From assembly GCF_021353265.1 (NCBI RefSeq), contig NZ_JAJTWU010000010.1, positions 1 through 64,000 on the forward strand: 64,000 bases of DNA, in the 5' to 3' direction. The DNA is from Pelomonas cellulosilytica (lineage in GTDB: Bacteria; Pseudomonadota; Gammaproteobacteria; Burkholderiales; Burkholderiaceae_C). Both the position numbers and the translations under genes were made by a program. The notes beneath the pieces are model-generated. The model was not told where the DNA came from. It searched no databases and worked only from the letters and a program-made list of their open reading frames with translations. Shown piece after piece: positions 25,719 to 34,897 of this stretch. How positions within the stretch are numbered: the first letter of the stretch is position 1; each line of letters begins with the position of its first letter.

Positions 25719-27317
25719 TCAGGCTCGCGTGCGCCGCTTGTCCACGTACATCTGATTGTCGCTGCGCTGCAGCAGCACCTGCATCGATTCGCCCGCGCGC
25801 GCCTGCTCCAGGCCCACGCTGATGCTGACGGCCAAGCCCGGTGCGATGCCATCCCAGCCGTAGCCCTGGACCGCCGCCTTCATGCGGGTGCAGATCTGCT
25901 GCGCATCTGCCAGCGTCGCCTGGCCGAACAGCACGACGAACTCGTCGCCCGCAAGCCGCGCAACGAAGTCGCCGGCCCGCACGGAGCCGGACAGCACGTC
26001 GGCCACGACCTTCAGCACCCGGTCGCCGACATGGTGCGAGAAGTTGTCGTTGATGTGCTTGAAACGGTCCACGTCGATCAGCGCCACGCAGGTCTGGTCG
26101 GCCGCACCGGCCCCGGGCTTGCGCGAGGACAGACGCCGGTCGAGCGCACGCCGGTTCGGTATGCCCGTCAGGCTGTCTTCCAGCGACAGCCGCTCCAGCA
26201 TGCGCGAACGCGACTCCAGCCGCACGATGTGCTCGGCCGACGCCCGCGCCTGCAGCTGGCGCTCGGCCGCGCGCTCGCGGCTGGCCAGCGCCTCGACGCG
26301 AATGGCCTGCTCGCGCTGCATCAGGCGACGCAATTCGTCGGCCTCCGCCCTGCTGTCGCCGCGGCAGCGCTCCATCGTCGCGACGATGATGTGGCCCAGG
26401 CCGGCCAGCGCTTCGTGCTCCGCCTGCGCCGCCGCAGCGATCATTTCGCGTCCCAGCGCGGCGGCCAGCGTAAAGTCCTGGCAGGCCCAGGCCACCTCGG
26501 CCTCGAACCAGCGGCGCATCGCCGTGAGCCATGTCGTCCGGCCGTAGCGGGCTTCCCAGCCGTCGCACCACATCAGTTCGGCCGAGGCGGTGTCCATGTC
26601 GCCCTGCCAGGCGGCGGCCAGACCATTGAAGACGTGGACCAGCGTGCGTGCCGCGACCGTCATGCCGGGCATCAGCGTGTCGTCGCCATGGCGGCCGCTG
26701 ATGTCGTCGCAGTCCAGCAGGCGGGAGCGCAGCTTCTCGACAGACGGCGCCAGCGTCGTGTCGAAGCGCAACGCGGCAAAGCGGCTGGCCTCCAGGAACG
26801 CCAGGTTGAGCAGCGGTTGCAGCGGCCCAGCGGCGCCGTCGCAGGCATAGACCAGGTCCGCCGAGTGCTCGAACGCCGCCTCGGCACGGGCGAAGTCCTG
26901 ACACCAGAAGAAGGCCACGCCCAAGTAGTTGTGCGCCAGCGGCTGCAGATGCTCCAGCGCCAACCCCTCGGACAGCGAGACCGCCAGCAGGGCGCTCTCG
27001 ACCGCCTCGTCCACGTGGCCCAGGCAGGCGGCGGCACTGGACAGCGTCGCCAGCGACATCACCTCGGCGCCGCGATCCTGCGACTCGCGCAACAGGTGGG
27101 CGGCGCGCTGGGCGTTGTGGTGCGCGCGGCGCAGGCGGGACAGCTGCAGGTCGCAATGGGCCAGGCAGGCCAGCGCCCGCCCCTCGTAGAGGCGGTCACG
27201 GCGCTCCTGCGCGAGCTTCAGCACCTGCCGGGCCAGGAAGGTGGCCTGCTCCACGTCGCCCTGCTCCAGCGCCTCTTGGGCACGCAGGAGCACCAGGTCG
27301 TCGGAGGTCTCGGTCAT
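25719..27317 (-). CDS. TPR-like sensor with GGDEF (AGDEF) domain
   Basis: A 532-residue cytoplasmic protein. Residues 1-330 are helical repeats resembling tetratricopeptides (for example LVLLRAQEALEQGDVEQATF and PLAHNYLGVAFFWCQDFARA). A coiled coil (330-390) leads to a GGDEF domain with the variant AGDEF at 456-460 and an RxxD inhibitory site (RAGD) five residues before it. Some AGDEF proteins are active cyclases. The start at 27317 gives MTETSDDLVLL; an in-frame start at 27371 lacks support. Confidence 0.88.
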   Translation of the reverse strand: MTETSDDLVLLRAQEALEQGDVEQATFLARQVLKLAQERRDRLYEGRALACLAHCDLQLSRLRRAHHNAQRAAHLLRESQDRGAEVMSLATLSSAAACLGHVDEAVESALLAVSLSEGLALEHLQPLAHNYLGVAFFWCQDFARAEAAFEHSADLVYACDGAAGPLQPLLNLAFLEASRFAALRFDTTLAPSVEKLRSRLLDCDDISGRHGDDTLMPGMTVAARTLVHVFNGLAAAWQGDMDTASAELMWCDGWEARYGRTTWLTAMRRWFEAEVAWACQDFTLAAALGREMIAAAAQAEHEALAGLGHIIVATMERCRGDSRAEADELRRLMQREQAIRVEALASRERAAERQLQARASAEHIVRLESRSRMLERLSLEDSLTGIPNRRALDRRLSSRKPGAGAADQTCVALIDVDRFKHINDNFSHHVGDRVLKVVADVLSGSVRAGDFVARLAGDEFVVLFGQATLADAQQICTRMKAAVQGYGWDGIAPGLAVSISVGLEQARAGESMQVLLQRSDNQMYVDKRRTRA

Positions 27318-27476
27318 CACGGCTGCCCTTGTCACTACAGGCCGCGCCCACAGGGGCGCTGAAAGCCGCACTGTAAGCCGGCCCCGGCGTCGGTGTCAGC
27401 CCGATGACCCTGGCTGGCGTGGAAAGCGCCACTGCCGATGGCCATCCCGGCCCGACTCAGGGCTGATACTGACGGC

Positions 27477-28394
27477 ATGAAGGCACGCATCGGCATCATC
27501 GGCACGGGCTGGGTCGGCACCAGCGTCGCGTTTTCCACCCTGCTGGCCGGGCACGCCCGGGAACTCTGGCTTTACGACCAGCGCGGCGCCGTTGCCGAGG
27601 GCGAGGCGCTGGACATGGCGGACGGCGCGGCCTTCTACCCACGCTGTCAGGTCAGCGCCGTGCCGCTGGCCCAGATGCGCGAGGCCGACATCGTCGTGCT
27701 GGCCGCCGGGCGCAACGGCCGCCCGGACGAAAGCCGGCTGGACCTGCTGCGCGACAACGCCCGCATCGCCGCCGGCCTGGGCCGCTCGCTGGCGGGCTTC
27801 GGCGGCATCGTCATCGTCGTCACCAACCCGGTGGACGTGCTGACCCGCGTCGTCACCGCGGCCAGCGGCCTGCCGCCGGAGCGCGTCATCGGCACCGGCA
27901 CGTTGCTGGACAGCGCACGGCTGCGCGAGCGGCTGGCCATGCATCTGTCGGTGTCGCCGCAGTCAGTGCACGCCCAGGTGGTGGGTGAGCATGGCGACTC
28001 ATCGGTGATGCTGTGGTCCAGCGCGCATGTCGGCGGTGTCCCGTTGCGCGTCTGGCCCGGCTGGCCGGTCGACGAGGAGCCCACCGTGGCCGGCCACGTG
28101 CGCCGCGCGGCCTATGACGTCATCCAGCGCAAGGGCGCCACCAACCATGCCATCGGCCTGGTGACGACCGAGCTGATCGGCTGCATCGTCAACGACGAGC
28201 GACGGCTGCTGCCGGTCAGCCGCGTGCAGACCGGCGCCTGCGGCGTCCGTGGCGTGGCGCTGTCGCTGCCGGCGCTGGTGGGCAGCAGCGGCGCGGCCCA
28301 GGTGCTGGAGCCGGCCATGGACGACGCCGAGGCCCAGGCGCTGGCCGCCTCCGCCGCGGTGCTGGACGGCGCATTCAAGTCGCTGGCGGGCTGA
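27477..28394 (+). CDS. L-lactate/malate dehydrogenase family 2-hydroxyacid dehydrogenase
   Basis: A 305-residue NAD-dependent enzyme. The Rossmann motif is GTGWVG (residues 9-14), the DSAR motif and VVGEHGDS hold the catalytic Asp, Arg and His. The substrate-specificity loop reads AGRNGRPDESR, where L-lactate dehydrogenases have AGANQKPGETR and malate dehydrogenases carry Arg at the Q position. Glycine at this position points to neither strict lactate nor malate use, perhaps larger 2-oxoacids. It stands alone. Confidence 0.85.
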   Translation: MKARIGIIGTGWVGTSVAFSTLLAGHARELWLYDQRGAVAEGEALDMADGAAFYPRCQVSAVPLAQMREADIVVLAAGRNGRPDESRLDLLRDNARIAAGLGRSLAGFGGIVIVVTNPVDVLTRVVTAASGLPPERVIGTGTLLDSARLRERLAMHLSVSPQSVHAQVVGEHGDSSVMLWSSAHVGGVPLRVWPGWPVDEEPTVAGHVRRAAYDVIQRKGATNHAIGLVTTELIGCIVNDERRLLPVSRVQTGACGVRGVALSLPALVGSSGAAQVLEPAMDDAEAQALAASAAVLDGAFKSLAG

Positions 28395-28498
28395 GGCACA
28401 TCCGCAATCCTGAGGACGGCTCCGAAGAAACGCTCATGCCCCTGTCGACATTGCTCCTTAACTTAGGGGGGCGATTTCGCACAACCACAGGGGGTTCC

Positions 28499-28936
28499 AT
28501 GAAACGACTCACGACCATCTGCCTCGCGCTGGTGCTTGCCGGCGCCTCGACCTTCGGCTGGGCCCAGGACGCCAAGCCTTACAAGGAAGGCCCCGTCACG
28601 GAGGTCTCTTACATCAAGATCAAGCCGGGCCGCTTCGACGACTACATGCAGTTCCTGGCCACCAGCTACCGCGGCCTGATGGACGCACAAAAGAAGGCCG
28701 GCCTCATCCTGGGCTACAACATCTACAGCGCACAGGCCAAGACGCCGCAGGAGCCGGACCTGATCCTCACGGTCACCTACGCCAACATGGCGGCGCTGGA
28801 CCGCATCGACGAGGCTGAGGCCGTGTCCGCCAAGGTCATCGGCAGCCAGGCCGCGCAGAACAAGGCCACCGTCGAGCGCGGTCCGATGCGCGACATCCTC
28901 GGCAGCGAGCTGATCCGCGAGCTGGTGCTGAAGTAG
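28499..28936 (+). CDS. Secreted protein of unknown function
   Basis: A 145-residue protein with a clear signal peptide (cleavage after GASTFGWAQ, near residue 23). The mature part (EVSYIKIKPGRFDDYMQFL, then ILGYNIYSAQ and DLILTVTYANMAALDRID) has the layout of a single ferredoxin-like dimeric alpha/beta barrel domain. No catalytic residues are recognised. It stands alone, preceded by AGGGGG. Confidence 0.75.
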   Translation: MKRLTTICLALVLAGASTFGWAQDAKPYKEGPVTEVSYIKIKPGRFDDYMQFLATSYRGLMDAQKKAGLILGYNIYSAQAKTPQEPDLILTVTYANMAALDRIDEAEAVSAKVIGSQAAQNKATVERGPMRDILGSELIRELVLK

Positions 28937-28985
28937 GCCGCCGAAGCCGGGAGCTTTTGCCCGACGGTGACAGGCTCTCGATCTC

Positions 28986-30116
28986 TCAGGCGAGCGCGCG
29001 GCCGATCAGGATCTTCTGCACCTCGCTCGTGCCCTCGTAGATCTGGCACACCCGCACGTCGCGGTAGATGCGCTCCACGGGGAAATCGCTGAGGTAGCCG
29101 TAGCCGCCGTGGATCTGGATGGCGTCGGAGCAGACGCGCTCGGCCATCTCGCTGGCGAACAATTTGGCCATCGCCGCTTCCTTCAGGCAGGGGCGACCAG
29201 CGTCCTTCAGGCTGGCCGCATGCCAGATCAGCTGGCGGGCCGCCTCGATCTGCGTCGCCATGTCGGCCAGCTTGAACTGCACCGCCTGGTGCTCGAAGAT
29301 GGGCTGGCCAAAGGTGACGCGGTCCTTGCTGTAGCGGAGCGCCGCCTCGAAGGCGGCGCGCGCCATGCCCACGCTCTGCGAGGCGATGCCGATGCGTCCG
29401 CCCTCCAGGCCCGACAACGCGATCTTCAGGCCTTGGCCCTCGTCGCCCAGCCGGTTGGCTGCCGGCACACGGCAGTTGTCGAACAGGATCTGCGCCGTGT
29501 CGCTGCTGTGCTGGCCCAGCTTCTCCTCGATGCGCGCGACGGTATAGCCCGGCGTGGCGGTCGGCACGAGGAAGGCGCTGATGCCGCGCTTAGAAGCGGC
29601 CTTGTCGGTCACGGCCATCACGATGGCCACGTCGCCATGCTGGCCGCTGGTGATGAACTGCTTGACGCCGTTGAGCACGTAGTGGTCGCCGTCACGAACC
29701 GCCGTCGTGCGCAGGCCGCCGGCCTCGGAGCCGACGTGGGGCTCGGTCAGGCAGAACGCGCCCAGCATGTCGCCACGCGCCAGCGGCTTCAGGAAACGTT
29801 CCTTCTGGTCGGCGTTGCCAAAGGCCATCAGGATGGAGCAGACCGGGCAGTTGTTGACGCTGACCACCGTGCTCGTGCCGCCGTCGCCCGCGGCAATTTC
29901 CTCGAGGATGACGGCCAGCGCCAGGTAGTCCAGCCCGGCGCCATCCCATTCGCTGGGTACGGCCACGCCGTAGCAGCCCAGCGCGGCGAGGCCCTTCAGC
30001 TGGGCGGCGGGAAAATGGTGGGTCTTGTCCCACGCGGCAGCGTGGGGGGCGATCTCGGCCTGCACATAGACGCGGATGGCGTCCTGCACGGCGAGGTGGT
30101 CTTCGTTCAGCAGCAT
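28986..30116 (-). CDS. Short/branched-chain type acyl-CoA dehydrogenase
   Basis: A 376-residue flavoenzyme that introduces the alpha,beta double bond into acyl-CoA, passing electrons to [23 protein letters not shown] and [15 protein letters not shown] are FAD-contact motifs. The catalytic base Glu361 lies in the C-terminal [17 protein letters not shown], the short-chain/butyryl-CoA type position. It stands alone leftward. Exact chain preference is unknown. Confidence 0.92.
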   Translation of the reverse strand: MLLNEDHLAVQDAIRVYVQAEIAPHAAAWDKTHHFPAAQLKGLAALGCYGVAVPSEWDGAGLDYLALAVILEEIAAGDGGTSTVVSVNNCPVCSILMAFGNADQKERFLKPLARGDMLGAFCLTEPHVGSEAGGLRTTAVRDGDHYVLNGVKQFITSGQHGDVAIVMAVTDKAASKRGISAFLVPTATPGYTVARIEEKLGQHSSDTAQILFDNCRVPAANRLGDEGQGLKIALSGLEGGRIGIASQSVGMARAAFEAALRYSKDRVTFGQPIFEHQAVQFKLADMATQIEAARQLIWHAASLKDAGRPCLKEAAMAKLFASEMAERVCSDAIQIHGGYGYLSDFPVERIYRDVRVCQIYEGTSEVQKILIGRALA

Positions 30117-30286
30117 GGGTGGCGCTCTGATCAACGGGTTGCGGTGAACTATTGTCGGCCGCCGCCCTGGCGCCACCGCCGCCGCTGCTGCAATCCGTGC
30201 GCGTGCAGCGCCATACGACGCTGGTCAGGCAATCAGGCCGATACCATCCTGTCCAGCATAGAGGCCGCCCTGAGTCCTAGTCGCCG

Positions 30287-30853
30287 ATGTCCCATACTGC
30301 GTTCGCTCATTGGCAGAAGCTGTCGGCGCCAGCCGCCGGCTTTCTCGTTGCCGCGGCCGTCGTCACCGTATTGCTGGCGCCAGAGTTTTTCTCTGGCCTC
30401 AATCTGCGCCGGTCGTTCGAGCCCTTCCTATGGATAGTGGCTGCCGCGGCGGCTTTTAGCTTCTTGTGGGTCGTCGCACGAGCTCAATGGCATTGGGCGA
30501 TCAAGACGCTCGCCTTGCTAGGACTCTTGATAGGCGTGTTGGGACTGTTGCTGCGGATACTCATCGCCAGCATGTCCTCAGAGGGGCCGGCGCTCGTTCT
30601 CGACAACGGGTGCTCGGTACAGATCACGCGTGTCGGCGCCTTTGGTGATGTCGACAACAACGTGGAAAGGAATTGCGTCGTGGCGGCACTGTGGATGCGC
30701 AGGACGGCCTTGGCGCATTTCGACCGCGAGTCCGTCAGAGACCTGAAGCTGTTGCCTTCCAAGACGCCCGATGTGCAGCGGGTCGCGATGACCGTGCAGG
30801 ACTATCCAAAGCAGGCGATTACGTTGGTGCTACCCCTGCCAACGGCCCGTTGA
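30287..30853 (+). CDS. Membrane protein of unknown function, lower GC
   Basis: A 188-residue protein with three hydrophobic segments (about 16-32, 48-62 and 72-91) and an extramembrane C-terminal half. No family is recognised. Its codons use noticeably more A/T in third positions than the neighbours (for example around 30480-30560), which suggests recent acquisition or weak expression. No strong ribosome site or partner gene is seen. Confidence 0.6.
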   Translation: MSHTAFAHWQKLSAPAAGFLVAAAVVTVLLAPEFFSGLNLRRSFEPFLWIVAAAAAFSFLWVVARAQWHWAIKTLALLGLLIGVLGLLLRILIASMSSEGPALVLDNGCSVQITRVGAFGDVDNNVERNCVVAALWMRRTALAHFDRESVRDLKLLPSKTPDVQRVAMTVQDYPKQAITLVLPLPTAR

Positions 30854-30968
30854 CCGGGCGTGCGGCGTGCGGCGGCCCTTGTCGAATCGCCCGACAGGCC
30901 AAAGGTGCCGGCCGCATCCCCGCAGATTCCGGCGACTCGCACAGGCCCCGACCGCGAGGCCGCGGATG

Positions 30969-31436
30969 TCAGGCGTCGATGCCCTTCACCAGCAAGGTGC
31001 CGCGGCCGATGACGCACGGGTGGGCGTGGCGCACCGTCGCGCGACCGTCCACGTGGGCGAGCCAGCCACCCAGCGTGGCGTTCCATTCCACGGTGGCGAC
31101 GCGCCAGTGCAGCACCAGTTCCTGCTCGGCAAAGACAGGCGCCTTGAATGCGAAATTGAAGTTCAGGCACAGCAGCTCGCGGGCCTGGCCGTCGTCGTCA
31201 CGGGAGAAGTGACTGGCCACCAGGCCGATCATCATCGCCGTCGTCTGCTGGCCGCTGGCAATGATCTCGCCGTGGCGCGCACGCTGGGCCGCCTGCGTGT
31301 CGTGGTGCAGCGGGTTGCTGTCACCCGTCAGCCGGGCAAAGGTGGCGATGTCATCGCGGGTGAAGCGCACGAGGCGCTCGCAGGTTTCTCCGACACGGAT
31401 CAGGCTGGTTTCGGCGGTTGCGAGCGGTGTATTCAT
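30969..31436 (-). CDS. MaoC-like acyl-CoA dehydratase
   Basis: A 155-residue hot-dog fold protein. The motif TGDSNPLHHD (about 37-46) carries the Asp and His of R-specific enoyl-CoA hydratases. Related proteins hydrate trans-2-enoyl-CoA for beta-oxidation or polyhydroxyalkanoate supply. AAGGAGGA lies 7 nt before the ATG at 31436 and decides the start. It follows the thiolase-LysE-SDR group on the same strand after 124 nt. Confidence 0.85.
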   Translation of the reverse strand: MNTPLATAETSLIRVGETCERLVRFTRDDIATFARLTGDSNPLHHDTQAAQRARHGEIIASGQQTTAMMIGLVASHFSRDDDGQARELLCLNFNFAFKAPVFAEQELVLHWRVATVEWNATLGGWLAHVDGRATVRHAHPCVIGRGTLLVKGIDA

Positions 31437-31560
31437 GGTTCTCCTCCTTGGCCCTGGGCAGGCATGCAAACGGCGTTCCGGCCGCTCCCCGAGGTAAGCA
31501 ATCGAAATGCCAAGACCCGAGACGTTAGCGCATCCCGCGGACGCGCCGGCCGCCTCGCAA

Positions 31561-32226
31561 CTACCAGGGCAGCTGCCGCCCGTCGTAATTGAAGTAGCCG
31601 CCGTTGTCCGCCGGCGCAAGGCCCGCGATGACGCCGCGCATGCCGGCGACGCTGGTCTCTGCGTCAATGTCGGCACCGCCGCCGCCCATCTCGGTGCGCA
31701 CCCAGCCCGGGTGCAGGCTGGCGACCACGGCACGGCCTGCCAGCGTGAGCGACACATCCTTCATCACTGAGTTCACCGCCGCCTTGGACGCCCGGTACAG
31801 CCAGCCCGACGTGCCCGCCCGCAAGCCGATGGAGCCCATCTGCGACGACAGCACGGCCACGCGCGCACCCGGTGCGAGCGCGTCGACGACCTGCGGCAGC
31901 ACGCGCATGGGGCCCAGCACGTTGGTGTGCATGACGTGGTCGAAGTCGAGCTGGGTCGGCGTGTCGAGCCCGCGGGTCTCGGGGCCGTAGACGCCGGCGT
32001 TGACGACAACGACATCGAAGCGCTCGCCGTCGATGGGCCAGGCCAGGCCCGACGCGCTGGCGGCGTCGGCCACGTCGAGCCGCAGCGGCTTGGCGCCGAG
32101 GGCAGCGAGGCGCTGCAGGCCGGCGTCGTCGCGCGCGGTGGCGACGACGCGGTCACCGGCGACGCGGTACTGCCGGACAAACTCCAGCCCGATGCCGCGC
32201 GACGCACCGATGACGAGGATATTCAT
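31561..32226 (-). CDS. SDR family oxidoreductase
   Basis: A 221-residue short-chain dehydrogenase. The cofactor motif GASRGIG is at 7-13, NAG at 76-78, and the catalytic Tyr144 and Lys148 in YRASK with Ser127/128 before them. It resembles the C-factor/CsgA-like SDR branch. The substrate is unknown. The ATG overlaps the LysE stop by 4 nt, tying it to the thiolase operon. Confidence 0.88.
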   Translation of the reverse strand: MNILVIGASRGIGLEFVRQYRVAGDRVVATARDDAGLQRLAALGAKPLRLDVADAASASGLAWPIDGERFDVVVVNAGVYGPETRGLDTPTQLDFDHVMHTNVLGPMRVLPQVVDALAPGARVAVLSSQMGSIGLRAGTSGWLYRASKAAVNSVMKDVSLTLAGRAVVASLHPGWVRTEMGGGGADIDAETSVAGMRGVIAGLAPADNGGYFNYDGRQLPW

Positions 32227-32849
32227 GGCCGGGCGAGGGCGAGCTTGGCCGCCAGCGCCGTGAACAAGCCGGCGCCGCCGAGGTTCAGGCCCCGACCGAG
32301 CCAGGGCCGCGGCCTGGCGTGGCGCAGCGGCGCCACAAGAGCGATCAGCACCAGCAGGAAGGACAGTCCCTGCACGATGAACCAGCCACCGAGGACCAGG
32401 AAGGCCAGCATCTTGCTGGGTGCGTTGGCCGCGATGAACTGCGGCAGCAGCGCCAGGAAGAACAACGCCACCTTGGGATTCAGCGCATTCGTGAAGAAGC
32501 CTTGCCGCGCGGTGCGCCACAGCGAGGCCGGCGCGGCGACCTCGGCCGCCGCCGCGGGACGCAGCCCGGCCTTCGCCATGCCCCAGGCCACATAGAGCAA
32601 GTAGGCCGCGCCGACGAGCTTGACCGCCGTGAAAGCCTCGGCCGACGTGGCAAGCAACGCCGCCAACCCGAAGCCGGCGGCCGCCGTGTGCAGCACGCAG
32701 CCGGCCATGATGCCCAGCGCCGCCGCTACGCCCTGCCGCCAGCCGCCGCGCAGCGTGCTGGCGATCGTGAATGCCATGTCCACGCCAGGCGTCGCGTTCA
32801 GTAAGAACACCGTCACGGCGAACAACGCCAGGTCGTGGACGCCGGTCAT
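32223..32849 (-). CDS. LysE family translocator
   Basis: A 208-residue inner-membrane exporter of the LysE/RhtB type with about six helices. The N-terminal FLLNATPGVDMAFTI is the family signature, with LLYVAWGMAKAG and TNALNPKVALFFLALLPQF following. Members export amino acids. The cargo is not shown by the sequence. The start at 32849 overlaps the thiolase stop by 4 nt (ATGA); a longer frame start inside the thiolase is unlikely. Confidence 0.9.
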   Translation of the reverse strand: MTGVHDLALFAVTVFLLNATPGVDMAFTIASTLRGGWRQGVAAALGIMAGCVLHTAAAGFGLAALLATSAEAFTAVKLVGAAYLLYVAWGMAKAGLRPAAAAEVAAPASLWRTARQGFFTNALNPKVALFFLALLPQFIAANAPSKMLAFLVLGGWFIVQGLSFLLVLIALVAPLRHARPRPWLGRGLNLGGAGLFTALAAKLALARP

Positions 32850-34027
32850 CCGAGCATCTCCACCGCCAGCGCCGTGGCCTCGCCACCGCCGATGCACAGT
32901 GCCGCCAGACCGCGCTTCAGGCCACGAGCCTTCAGCGCGCCCAGCAGCGTGACAACGATGCGCGCGCCGCTCGCGCCGATCGGGTGGCCCAGCGCCACGG
33001 CGCCGCCGTTGACGTTGACGATGTCATGCGGCAGCTTGAATTCCGCCATCGCGGCCATCGTGACCGCGGCGAAGGCCTCGTTGACTTCCCACAGGTCCAC
33101 CTGCCCGGCCTGCCAGCCGGCCTTGGCCAGCGCCTTCTGGATGGCGCCGACCGGCGCGGTCGTGAACCAGTCCGGCGCCTGGGCGTGCACGGCGTGGCTG
33201 ACGATGCGGGCGACGGGCGTGAGGCCGCGCGCCCTGGCCGTGCTCTCGCGCATCAGCACGAGGGCCGCGGCGCCATCGGAGATGCTGGAGGACGTGGCCG
33301 CCGTGATGGCGCCGTCCTTCTTGAAGGCGGGCTTGAGCGTCGGGATCTTGTCCAGCTTGGCCTTGAACGGCTGCTCGTCGAACTTGACGACGGTGTCGCC
33401 CTTGGGCGAGCTCAGCGTCACCGGTGCCATCTCCCAGTCGAACGCGCCGCTCTCGTTAGCAGCCTTGGCGCGCTGCGTGGACGAGATGGCGTACTGGTCC
33501 ATCGCCTCGCGGCTGAAGGCGTACTTTGCGACGCACTGCTCGGCGAACACGCCCATGGCCTTGCCGCGCTCGTAGGCGTCTTCCAGCCCGTCCAGCGCCA
33601 TGTGGTCGTACATCTGCGCCAGGCCGTACTTGACGCCCTTGCGGGCGAACATCAGGTGCGGCGCGTTGGTCATGCTTTCCATGCCGCCGGCCACGATAAC
33701 CTCTGCGCTGCCGGCGGCCAGCATGTCGTGGCCGAACATCATCGTGCGCATGCCGGAGCCGCACATCTTGCTCAGCGTCACGGCGCCGGCCGAGTCGGGC
33801 AGGCCGGCCTTGCGCGCGGCCTGGCGGGCCGGCGCTTGGCCCTGGCCGGCCATCAGGCAATTGCCCATCAGCACCTCGTCGACGGCGTCGCCGGGCACGC
33901 CGGCGCGTTCAACGGCGGCTTTGATGGCCACGGCGCCCAGTTCCCAGCCGGCCAGGCCGGCGAAGTCGCCCAGCAAACCGCCGATGGGCGTGCGGGCGGC
34001 GGACACGATGACGATGGCATCGGACAT
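32846..34027 (-). CDS. Acetyl-CoA acetyltransferase (thiolase)
   Basis: A 393-residue thiolase of the degradative/biosynthetic class II size. The acyl-accepting Cys sits in SKMCGSGMR (about residue 89), the second-site His in ALGHPIGASGAR, and the proton-transfer Cys in ALCIGGGEA. It condenses two acetyl-CoA or cleaves acetoacetyl-CoA. It heads a leftward operon with LysE and SDR genes. PhaA-like and AtoB-like roles cannot be separated. Confidence 0.93.
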   Translation of the reverse strand: MSDAIVIVSAARTPIGGLLGDFAGLAGWELGAVAIKAAVERAGVPGDAVDEVLMGNCLMAGQGQAPARQAARKAGLPDSAGAVTLSKMCGSGMRTMMFGHDMLAAGSAEVIVAGGMESMTNAPHLMFARKGVKYGLAQMYDHMALDGLEDAYERGKAMGVFAEQCVAKYAFSREAMDQYAISSTQRAKAANESGAFDWEMAPVTLSSPKGDTVVKFDEQPFKAKLDKIPTLKPAFKKDGAITAATSSSISDGAAALVLMRESTARARGLTPVARIVSHAVHAQAPDWFTTAPVGAIQKALAKAGWQAGQVDLWEVNEAFAAVTMAAMAEFKLPHDIVNVNGGAVALGHPIGASGARIVVTLLGALKARGLKRGLAALCIGGGEATALAVEMLG

Positions 34028-34073
34028 GACGAGTCTCCGTGGGTGAACGAAGCCGTCATTCTCGCGCGCGGTT

Positions 34074-34877
34074 TCAGCGGATTACAGCGGGCGGTACGAC
34101 ACCGCACTCCGTTGGTCGGACATCCGGACGCCGCCGCCGCACGGCCTCGCAGAACTCGTTCCAGAAGGCACGCGTCCATGCGGGATGCCGCTTCGCCATT
34201 GCGGGCGAGGCCGGCATGAAATAAGGCTGCCGGCCGACGAGCGGCGACCATTCCACGAGTTCCACGCGCTCCTCGGCCGGCAGGCTCTCGCGCGGCGCAA
34301 GCAGCAGGTCGAAACGCCCCGCCTGCAGCATTGCCACGCTCGCGGACGCCGCGGGCAACGCCTCCACCTGCCAGCCGCGCTCGCGCGCCACGGCCTCGTG
34401 GACCGATCCGGCGATGACGCCGACGCGCCAGTGCGGCGAGAGCCTATGACCATCCCACCCGGGCTCGGGCAGCGTGCCGGCGCGTCCGAACAGCGCCAGC
34501 CGGCCGAAGAACGGCGCCCAGGCCACGTCCGGCTGGCCGTGGGCGTCGAGCGGAAACCGCAGCGCCGCCAGCCGCTCCGGCGTCACGCCGTAAAGCAACG
34601 CAAAGTCGACGCTGCCCTGTGCGAGCGATGCGAGCAGCCGGCGGCTGGGCAGGCGCTGCAGCTCGGGCTCGCAACCCAGCCGACGTGCCGCGTCACGCAC
34701 CGCCAGCACCTCCCAGCCGGGCGGATCGGCGAACTCGGGGCCCTGGCCCAGCAGGCCGGGCGGCGTCGCATGATCGGCAAAGCCGATACGCAGCGGCTCC
34801 GGGCACATGGGCGCCGCCAGCGTCACGCCTGCCGCCCACAGCCCCAATGCCAACATCGACCACCGCCGTCGCCACAT
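34074..34877 (-). CDS. Periplasmic solute-binding family 3-like protein
   Basis: A 267-residue exported protein. The start at 34877 gives MWRRRWSMLALGLWAAGVTL, a signal peptide ending near AAP. The mature part (LRIGFADHATPPGLLG, then SVDFALLYGVTPERLAALRF and GVIAGSVHEAVARERGW) matches bacterial extracellular solute-binding family 3, often amino-acid receptors. No ABC permease genes are near, so it may be an orphan receptor or a sensory protein. Confidence 0.78.
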   Translation of the reverse strand: MWRRRWSMLALGLWAAGVTLAAPMCPEPLRIGFADHATPPGLLGQGPEFADPPGWEVLAVRDAARRLGCEPELQRLPSRRLLASLAQGSVDFALLYGVTPERLAALRFPLDAHGQPDVAWAPFFGRLALFGRAGTLPEPGWDGHRLSPHWRVGVIAGSVHEAVARERGWQVEALPAASASVAMLQAGRFDLLLAPRESLPAEERVELVEWSPLVGRQPYFMPASPAMAKRHPAWTRAFWNEFCEAVRRRRPDVRPTECGVVPPAVIR

Positions 34878-34897
34878 GGGCGCCCAGTGTAGGCAGC

